Source: Candidatus Aerophobota bacterium (GTDB taxonomy: Bacteria > Aerophobota > Aerophobia > Aerophobales > Aerophobaceae). From it: a DNA stretch of 11,166 nt. Positions 5,877 through 11,166 of the stretch are shown one piece after another. Below the pieces are notes generated by a model that did not search any database, was not told the origin of the DNA, and saw only the letters and a list, made by a program, of their open reading frames with translations. The stretch covers positions 1 through 11,166 of the forward strand of contig DAOVGF010000001.1 of assembly GCA_030672545.1 (NCBI GenBank), read 5' to 3'. The position numbers were made by a program, and so were the translations under genes. Numbering within the stretch: the first letter of the stretch is position 1; each line of letters starts with the position of its first letter.

Positions 5877-6623
5877 ATGTCAGGACACTCCAAATGGAGT
5901 AGTATTAAACACAAAAAGGCTAAAAAAGATGCTCAAAGAGGTAATCTTTTCAGTAAGCTCTCCCGTAAATTAACCCTTGAAGCCAGAGGGGGTGGGGGAG
6001 ATATAGAAAGCAATTCAGGACTCCGGATGGTAGTTGAGATGGCTCAGGAAGCGGGGATGCCCAAGGAAAATATTAAGAAAGCTATTGACCGGGGGACGGG
6101 GGAAATCCCCGGAGTCAATTATGAGGAGATTACTATTGAGGGATACGGACCGGGGGGTGTAGCTTTGCTTATTGAAACTGTGACCGATAACAAAAAGCGG
6201 GCGGTTGCTCAAATTCGGCATATCTTATCTATTCATGGGGGTCATGTAGGTGAGACAGGCTGCGTTAACTGGTTATTTGAAAGAAAAGGTTCTCTGATTC
6301 TAAATAAGAAAAAGATTGGTGAGGATCAGGGTATTGAGTTAGCTGTGGAGATGGGTGCCGAAGACATAAGAGAAGAAGGGGATATTCTGGAAATTCTTTT
6401 TCCAGCCCTTAAATTTAACGAGGTGAGAAAAAAAATCGAAAAGATAGGGATAAAGCCCGAACTGATTGAGTTGACCATGATTCCACAAACTATGATCTCT
6501 CTCGAAGAAAAAGAAGCTCTGCAAATGCTTAGATTGATGGATGCTCTGGATGAGTCTGAAGAAGTCCAAAAAGTTTATGGCAACTTTGATATTGCTGACG
6601 AGATTATGGCTGAGGCCTCTTAG
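5877..6623 (+). CDS. yebC: YebC/PmpR family protein (TACO1-type translation or regulatory factor)
   Basis: The 248-residue product begins with the diagnostic MSGHSKWSSIKHKKAKKDAQRG and keeps the family blocks GMPKENIKKAIDRGTGE (about 60-76), EGYGPGGVALLIETVTDNKKR (about 84-104), and HGGHVGETGCVNWLFERKG (about 115-133). The length is typical of the three-domain family. Members were first described as DNA-binding regulators (PmpR). Later work on YebC proteins and the mitochondrial homologue TACO1 links the family to translation, including stretches of prolines. The start is preceded by a very G-rich AAGGGGGTGAGG. It is the first gene of a compact operon; its stop codon abuts the tldD start. The common partner ruvC does not follow. 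Confidence 0.95.
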   Translation: MSGHSKWSSIKHKKAKKDAQRGNLFSKLSRKLTLEARGGGGDIESNSGLRMVVEMAQEAGMPKENIKKAIDRGTGEIPGVNYEEITIEGYGPGGVALLIETVTDNKKRAVAQIRHILSIHGGHVGETGCVNWLFERKGSLILNKKKIGEDQGIELAVEMGAEDIREEGDILEILFPALKFNEVRKKIEKIGIKPELIELTMIPQTMISLEEKEALQMLRLMDALDESEEVQKVYGNFDIADEIMAEAS

Positions 6624-7985
6624 ATGGAAAGTTATCTCCGTCAGTGTTTGGCCAAAGTAAGAGCAGAATATGCGGAAATTCGTTGGGAAGAGATTCGCTC
6701 GGTCTATGTCCATTATGTTGGCAAGGAACTGGAGGCTATTAGAGAATTAAGGGAACAAGGAGGGGCTATTCGGGTTAAAGACAAAGGAGGATGGAGCTTT
6801 GTTTCCTTTAATAATCTGGATCGACTGCCTCATTGTTTGGAGCTGGCGGCGAAGCAGGCTTCTTTGATAAAGGGAAGAGCGATTAAACTTGCGCCCGTGC
6901 CCGTGGTCAATAAGATTTTTTCTCTCAGTCTCAAGAAAGATCCCCGTCAAATTTCTCTGGAAGAAAAATACCAACTTTGTACTAATTATAACCGAATTCT
7001 TCTTTCCTCGCCTCAGATCCAAACCTCTGATTTACGGTATGAGGATGTCTGTACTCTTAAGTATCTGGTGACTTCCGAGGGTACCTACATTAAACAAGAG
7101 AGAATGGATACTGTTCTGGGTATGACCGCAATTGCTAAAAAAGGCCATAACGTTCAATCGGCCCACGAAGGTATCGGGGGGATTGGAGGTTTCGAGCTGG
7201 CCGAGGATAAAGAGAAAGAAGCTGAAGAAACCAAACAGCGAGCTCTGGAATTATTAAAAGCCCAACCGGCCGAGAAAGGAAGATACACGGTAGTAGTGGA
7301 TCCCAAATTGAGCGGTGTTTTTGCCCACGAGGCCTTCGGCCATCTTTCAGAGGCTGATTTTCTCCACGAAAATGAGCGAATGCTCAAAATCATGCGTCTG
7401 GGCCGGATATTTGGTAATTATCAGCTTAATATAGTGGATGATCCTACTATAAGAGGGGAAGGAGGATTTTATTTTTATGATGATGAAGGAGTTATGGCCA
7501 GAAAGACTTATTTGATAAAAAACGGAAAGCTGACCGGGAGACTTCATTCTCGAGAGACGGCTGCCCGGATGGGGGAAGCACCAACCGGTAATGCTCGCGC
7601 TATCAGCTATCAGTTTTCTCCCATTGTTCGGATGAGTAATACTTACATCGAGCCGGATCGAATGACCAAGGAGGAGATGATCGCTGGCGTAAAAAAGGGA
7701 ATCTATGCCCAGGGATTTCGGGGAGGTCAAACCAATCTGGAGATGTTCACTTTTGCTCCCGAGCAGGGATATTTAATTGAAAATGGTAGACTGGTTCGGA
7801 AAATCAGAGATTTCAATCTCACCGGAAATATATTTGTTACTTTCTCAGAGATTGATGCAGTGGGCAACGATCTGGTTTTATTCACCGGACCCGGGGGTTG
7901 CGGAAAGGGAGGCCAATCTCCTTTACCGGTTTCCACTGGGGGGCCTCATATAAGAATCCGGAATTTGGTGGTTGGGGGTAAATAA
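6624..7985 (+). CDS. tldD: TldD family metalloprotease (catalytic subunit)
   Basis: TldD pairs with TldE/PmbA to form a heteromeric zinc protease that cuts unfolded or modified peptides, for example microcin B17 precursor and CcdA in E. coli. The 453-residue product has the family zinc motif HEAFGH at 235-240 and a late cysteine, Cys426 in GPGGCGKGG, matching the expected third metal ligand. The SEGTYIKQER segment (about 151-160) and the GEAPTGNARAISYQFSPIVRMSNTYIEPG-like region (about 317-343, here ending EPD) fit the family. It starts on the base after the yebC stop; the GAGG that can serve as its ribosome binding site lies within the end of yebC. It is followed immediately by tldE, so the two subunits are co-expressed. 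No target-peptide gene is visible nearby. Confidence 0.95.
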   Translation: MESYLRQCLAKVRAEYAEIRWEEIRSVYVHYVGKELEAIRELREQGGAIRVKDKGGWSFVSFNNLDRLPHCLELAAKQASLIKGRAIKLAPVPVVNKIFSLSLKKDPRQISLEEKYQLCTNYNRILLSSPQIQTSDLRYEDVCTLKYLVTSEGTYIKQERMDTVLGMTAIAKKGHNVQSAHEGIGGIGGFELAEDKEKEAEETKQRALELLKAQPAEKGRYTVVVDPKLSGVFAHEAFGHLSEADFLHENERMLKIMRLGRIFGNYQLNIVDDPTIRGEGGFYFYDDEGVMARKTYLIKNGKLTGRLHSRETAARMGEAPTGNARAISYQFSPIVRMSNTYIEPDRMTKEEMIAGVKKGIYAQGFRGGQTNLEMFTFAPEQGYLIENGRLVRKIRDFNLTGNIFVTFSEIDAVGNDLVLFTGPGGCGKGGQSPLPVSTGGPHIRIRNLVVGGK

Positions 7986-7986
7986 A

Positions 7987-9279
7987 GTGGAAAATATTCT
8001 GGAGTTAGCTTTGAGGGAAGCTGAGCAAGCGGAAGTCTACCAGGAAGTGAGTCAGCTTACCACAGTCAGTTTTCAGGCTAATCGGCTTAAGTCCATAGAC
8101 AACTGTTTTGAGGGGGGCTTAGGTCTTCGTATAATAAAGGATAACCGAATCGGCTTTTCCTGTACCACTAACCTGGAGGATATCAAATCCGTAGTTCAAT
8201 CGGCAGTAGACTCGGCCCAGTTTGGACAGAAGGCCGATTTTCGACTGCCGGGTAAACAGAAATTTCCCCAGGTAAAGTGTGTTGATTCCCGTATTTCTTC
8301 CCTTCAGATAGAGGAAATGATAGAGCAAGGCGAGAGGGCCATTAAGTTAATTCTGAAGGAAGCTCCCTCCCTTCAATGCGAAGCGGAGCTGGAGAAGTCC
8401 CTCATGAAAGCTAATATAATTAATAACCAGGGACTGGAGTATTCCTATGATAAAACAGTCTATTCTTTTGCCCTTTATGCTTTTCTTGCCCAGGAAGGTA
8501 ATTTTCTGGGGATAGAAGAGGAAGAAGGTAGTTGTCAATATCAGGATTACTGGCAATCTTTGGCTGAACGAATTATTGAAGCTTTCCATTGGTGTGACCA
8601 GCGAGCTAAGATTTCTTCTGGAAATTATCCGGTAATTTTTACACCCAAGGCTCTTCCCCTTCTTTACAGTTCAATAGGGAGAGGAATCAATGGGAAAATA
8701 GTTCAGAAAAAGGTTTCTCCTCTAGGCGACAAGATTAATCAATTGGTACTTTCTTCTCTGCTCAATATTCAAGACGACGCTACTATTTCCTATGCTTTAG
8801 CTTCCTCTCCCATGGATGGAGAGGGTGTTCCGTCCCGGTCCACTTGTATTATAGAGGAAGGGAAGTTAAAAAATTTTATTTTTGACCTGCAGACTGCTTC
8901 TCTTATGGGTACTGAGACTACCGCTAACGGAAAAAGAGGTTTCGATAGTTTACCCTCGCCCTCTGTTAGTAACATAATAATCAAAGAAGGCCGGGTCTCC
9001 TTTGCGGAAATGCTGGGGGAGATAAAGGAAGGATTAATTGTAGATCAGATAATAGGAAGCGGCCAGGGAAATGCTCTCATGGGTGATTTTTCGGTTAACT
9101 TAGATCTCGGTTATAAAGTGGAAAAGGGAAAAATTAAGGGGAGAATTAAGGATTTGATGATTACCGGAAATGCTTATGATTTGTTGAAAGATGTAAAGGC
9201 GGTAGGAAAAGAGAGCCGTTCGGTAGGCGCGGTGAGAACTCCCCACCTTTTTTTCCCTAAAATCAGCGTATCCGGATAA
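7987..9279 (+). CDS. tldE: TldE/PmbA family protein (non-catalytic partner of TldD)
   Basis: This 430-residue protein belongs to the same fold family as TldD but has no HExxxH zinc motif, which is the hallmark of the TldE/PmbA partner subunit. Family features are GLGLRIIKDNRIGFSCTTNL (about 44-63), the SPMDGEGVPSRST block (about 277-289), and a C-terminus with a TGNAYDLL segment (about 393-400) and AVRTPHLFFPKISVSG. I chose GTG at 7987, because GGGGGT lies seven bases before it and it begins one base after the tldD stop. TTG at 7972 would add five residues and overlap tldD by 14 bp. The downstream cobO ATG begins one base after the tldE stop. Confidence 0.93.
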   Translation: MENILELALREAEQAEVYQEVSQLTTVSFQANRLKSIDNCFEGGLGLRIIKDNRIGFSCTTNLEDIKSVVQSAVDSAQFGQKADFRLPGKQKFPQVKCVDSRISSLQIEEMIEQGERAIKLILKEAPSLQCEAELEKSLMKANIINNQGLEYSYDKTVYSFALYAFLAQEGNFLGIEEEEGSCQYQDYWQSLAERIIEAFHWCDQRAKISSGNYPVIFTPKALPLLYSSIGRGINGKIVQKKVSPLGDKINQLVLSSLLNIQDDATISYALASSPMDGEGVPSRSTCIIEEGKLKNFIFDLQTASLMGTETTANGKRGFDSLPSPSVSNIIIKEGRVSFAEMLGEIKEGLIVDQIIGSGQGNALMGDFSVNLDLGYKVEKGKIKGRIKDLMITGNAYDLLKDVKAVGKESRSVGAVRTPHLFFPKISVSG

Positions 9280-9280
9280 G

Positions 9281-9814
9281 ATGGAAAAAGGTCTTATTCA
9301 AGTTTATACAGGTGAGGGCAAAGGTAAAACTACTGCAGCTATCGGTCAAGCTGTGCGAGCTGTTGGACAAGGGTATCGGGTTTTAGTTGTCCAATTTTTC
9401 AAGAAAGAAAAGGGTTCAGGTGAAATTATTTGTCTAAAAAAGCTGGGAGTTGACACTCTTCATCAGGGGGGAGAGAGTGATTTTATCTTTCCGGAGAAAC
9501 TCAGCCCAAAGGAAAAGAAAGTCTTAGTCGAGAAATTTCAGAGCCTGATGGAGAGGGTAAAAAATAAAATAAGAGATAACTCTTATGATTTATTAGTTCT
9601 GGATGAAGTAAATTTAGCTGTCCATTGGGGATTTTTGTCAGAAGAAATGCTCATAAATTTTCTCAATACCCGTTCTCCTTCTCTGGAAGTAGTTCTGACC
9701 GGAAGAAAAGCATCCCCTCAGCTCATAGAGATAGCTGACCTGGTCAGTCAGATAAAAAAAGTTAAGCATCCCTTCGACCTTGGTGTAAGAGCCAGGCCGG
9801 GAATAGAGTTTTAG
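9281..9814 (+). CDS. cobO: Cob(I)yrinic acid a,c-diamide / cob(I)alamin adenosyltransferase (CobO/BtuR type)
   Basis: The enzyme transfers the 5'-deoxyadenosyl group from ATP to reduced corrinoid, making adenosylcobamide. The 177-residue product has an N-terminal P-loop GEGKGKTT at 11-18, the Walker B-like segment YDLLVLDEVNLAVHWG (about 102-117) with Asp108-Glu109, and the C-terminal block VLTGRKAS...ADLVSQIKKVKHPFDLGVRARPGIEF that defines the CobA/CobO/BtuR family. The length is at the short end of the normal range. No good ribosome binding site is visible before the ATG, so translation probably depends on coupling to tldE, whose stop is one base upstream. No other cobalamin gene or riboswitch is visible here, so salvage versus synthesis cannot be decided. 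It ends 14 nt from the convergent phosphofructokinase gene, without an obvious terminator. Confidence 0.94.
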   Translation: MEKGLIQVYTGEGKGKTTAAIGQAVRAVGQGYRVLVVQFFKKEKGSGEIICLKKLGVDTLHQGGESDFIFPEKLSPKEKKVLVEKFQSLMERVKNKIRDNSYDLLVLDEVNLAVHWGFLSEEMLINFLNTRSPSLEVVLTGRKASPQLIEIADLVSQIKKVKHPFDLGVRARPGIEF

Positions 9815-9828
9815 GAATCCCGCCCAAG

Positions 9829-10890
9829 TTAAATACCCCAAAAAGGTTCTATCACTTCCTCAAAGAGTTCGGTAGGAACCGTTTTTGATTTTCCCACCGC
9901 TTCTCTCAAGGAAACGGAGATGATGTCGGTTCCCCGAAGAGAGGCCATTTCTCCGAATCTTCCTTGTTTAACCAGCTCCATAGCCTTTAATCCAAAACGG
10001 GTAGCCAAATAACGGTCGAATGCGGAAGGTCTTCCTCCTCGCTGAATATGTCCCAGGATGGTTGATCTGGTTTCGATACCTGTTCTATACTCGATTTCTA
10101 AAGATAGAGGTTTGGCTATTCCTCTTTTAGCCAGAACGATGTTCCCGAAAGCGTCTCGTTCTTTGGATTGGTCTGTCCCCTTAAGATTGGGGTTCTTAAA
10201 CTTACTCTCTTTGGCTATTCTGGCTCCCTCAGCTACCGCTACAATACTGTAGGTCTTACCCTTTTTCTTTCGTTCAGTCAGAGTCTGGCAAATCTCTTCC
10301 AGGCTGAAAGGAACTTCGGGAATCAGAATAATATGGGCTCCACCTCCTAAGCCTGCTTCCAGAGTTATCCATCCAGCATATCTTCCCATTATCTCTACCA
10401 CAATAATACGGCGATGAGACTTAGCTGTGGTGTGTAGACGGTCGAGACATTGCACGGCCACATTTACAGCCGAGTCAAAACCAAAAGTGTAATCTGTAGC
10501 CCAAAGGTCATTGTCAATAGTCTTGGGAACTCCAATGGTTTTTAGGCCTTCCTGGTAAAGTTTGTTGGCCACTCCCAGAGTATCGTCTCCACCAATAGCT
10601 ATCAGGGCATCTACTTTATTCTTGCTTAGAGTCTTCTTAATTTCTTCCACTCCATTTTTTCCATTGAAGGGATTAGTTCGAGAGCTATAAAGGATAGTGC
10701 CGCCTTCTCGATGAATGTCTTCTACCCTGTCAGTATTCAAGGACTCCCATTTATTTTCCAGGACACCCTTCCATCCTTCGAGAAAACCGATTACTTCATA
10801 ACCTTCTTTTTCGGCCTGGACAACGACAGCTCTAATTACTGCGTTGAGACCGGGACAATCTCCTCCGCCGGTAAGTAAACCTATCCGCAT
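9829..10890 (-). CDS. pfkA: 6-phosphofructokinase, PPi-type active site (mixed-substrate PFK group)
   Basis: The 353-residue product is a complete PfkA-family enzyme acting on fructose 6-phosphate in glycolysis. It begins MRIGLLTGGGDCPGLNAVIR, has IGGDDTLG at 99-106, VPKTIDND at 121-128, EIMGRYAGW at about 166-174, and ILGHIQRGGRPSAFDR near the C-terminus. In ATP-dependent enzymes of the E. coli type the positions equivalent to Asp103 and Lys123 are glycines. The Asp/Lys pair seen here is characteristic of PPi-using enzymes, so reversible PPi-dependent phosphorylation is the likely activity; this is inferred from sequence. AAGGAGG lies 12 bases before the ATG on the minus strand, with a clear promoter further upstream. 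The gene is convergent with cobO and stands alone within the window. Confidence 0.93.
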   Translation of the reverse strand: MRIGLLTGGGDCPGLNAVIRAVVVQAEKEGYEVIGFLEGWKGVLENKWESLNTDRVEDIHREGGTILYSSRTNPFNGKNGVEEIKKTLSKNKVDALIAIGGDDTLGVANKLYQEGLKTIGVPKTIDNDLWATDYTFGFDSAVNVAVQCLDRLHTTAKSHRRIIVVEIMGRYAGWITLEAGLGGGAHIILIPEVPFSLEEICQTLTERKKKGKTYSIVAVAEGARIAKESKFKNPNLKGTDQSKERDAFGNIVLAKRGIAKPLSLEIEYRTGIETRSTILGHIQRGGRPSAFDRYLATRFGLKAMELVKQGRFGEMASLRGTDIISVSLREAVGKSKTVPTELFEEVIEPFWGI

Positions 10891-10931
10891 AATCTACTAC
10901 CTCCTTATTGTCTGAGTTATTTGAAAGAGGA

Positions 10932-10959
10932 ATTCTAACAAAAAAACTCTAACTGTCAA
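10932..10959 (-). promoter_or_regulatory. pfkA promoter (TTGACA-N16-TAGAAT)
   Basis: On the minus strand a perfect -35 box TTGACA (10959-10954) is followed after 16 bp by TAGAAT (10937-10932, five of six matches). Transcription would start near 10925, giving a leader of about 35 nt that includes AAGGAGG. A short palindrome GTGC-CAA-GCAC (10972-10962) lies just upstream of the -35 box and could be an operator, although it is very short. Confidence 0.75.
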
Positions 10960-11060
10960 CAGTGCTTGGCACATTCTCCCTGGCTCCGGTGATACTCTCG
11001 TTTATCTCGTTCATTCCGTTGAAACCGTTCCTTGTGCCCGTAAACCGACGTGACATAGCC

Positions 11061-11088
11061 TTGACAGATTCTCCCCAGGGGGTATTAT
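11061..11088 (+). promoter_or_regulatory. Promoter for a gene beyond the right edge (TTGACA-N16-TATTAT)
   Basis: A perfect -35 box TTGACA (11061-11066) is followed after 16 bp by TATTAT (11083-11088, five of six matches). The spacer contains CCCCAGGGG (11073-11081), a short G/C dyad between the two boxes. Transcription would start near 11095 and run rightward out of the window. The arrangement is divergent from pfkA, with about 100 bp between the two -35 boxes. Confidence 0.7.
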
Positions 11089-11129
11089 TAACAAAGAAGA
11101 ATAGAGGCAAGAGACAAAAGAGGGAGGTG

Positions 11130-11153
11130 ATGAATCTGTTAAAGTTTAGGTAG
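11130..11153 (+). CDS. Possible 7-residue leader ORF (MNLLKFR)
   Basis: About 35 nt after the predicted start of the rightward transcript, ATG 11130 opens a seven-codon frame ending at TAG 11151-11153. The nine bases GGAGGTGAT (11123-11131) are a full match to the anti-Shine-Dalgarno sequence but overlap this ATG. A GAGG at 11120-11123 is better spaced for it. No other start codon is well placed for this strong site before the window ends. It may be a leader peptide or a standby ribosome site for the next gene; this cannot be decided here. Confidence 0.25.
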   Translation: MNLLKFR

Positions 11154-11166
11154 AATGAGCCTCTAA

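Noticed and set aside
6339..6713. Minus-strand open frame of 124 codons across the yebC-tldD junction
   Set aside because: It is opposite two conserved genes, has no ribosome binding site that stands out and no recognisable domain.
10962..11153. A 63-codon plus-strand frame spanning the pfkA upstream region
   Set aside because: It runs through both promoter regions, including the -35 and -10 boxes at 11061-11088, and its start has no ribosome binding site. Only its last seven codons, after the predicted transcription start, are considered.

Overview
This 11.2 kb window is a gene-dense bacterial chromosome segment made almost entirely of housekeeping genes. No transposase, integrase, CRISPR array or phage gene is visible. 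Strong purine-rich ribosome binding sites and exact TTGACA -35 boxes suggest a lineage with a standard housekeeping sigma factor and strong Shine-Dalgarno use. A pyrophosphate-type phosphofructokinase, a GroES with a shortened roof segment and a GroEL without the Gly-Gly-Met tail point away from Proteobacteria. They would suit an anaerobic, fermentative, deep-branching group (Atribacterota-, Thermotogota- or Dictyoglomota-like). That placement is an inference at low confidence, because no rRNA is present.

Layout on the plus strand: (1) the 3' part of a fucose/arabinose isomerase-family gene, cut by the left edge; (2) tRNA-Ala(CGC); (3) dnaX and ybaB/ebfC, the clamp-loader subunit and a nucleoid-associated protein, without the recR that often follows them; (4) groES-groEL behind a near-consensus promoter, with no CIRCE element seen, ending in a strong hairpin; (5) a tightly packed operon yebC-tldD-tldE-cobO behind its own promoter, with gaps of 0-1 nt between genes. 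On the minus strand, convergent with cobO, lies a phosphofructokinase gene carrying the Asp/Lys pair typical of PPi-dependent enzymes. At the right edge a plus-strand promoter and a very short leader ORF point to a gene outside the window.

Functionally the window covers replication (DnaX, YbaB), protein folding (GroES/GroEL), translation or regulation (tRNA-Ala, YebC), peptide processing (TldD/TldE metalloprotease pair), cobamide salvage (CobO) and glycolysis (PFK). The genes do not form one pathway. I found no convincing undescribed multi-gene system. The points most worth checking are an A8 slippery run in dnaX placed where known gamma/tau frameshifting occurs, the unusual groES leader (hairpin plus an overlapping mini-ORF, no CIRCE), a 16-bp spacer shared by all four clear promoters, and a polyproline tail on GroEL next to yebC.
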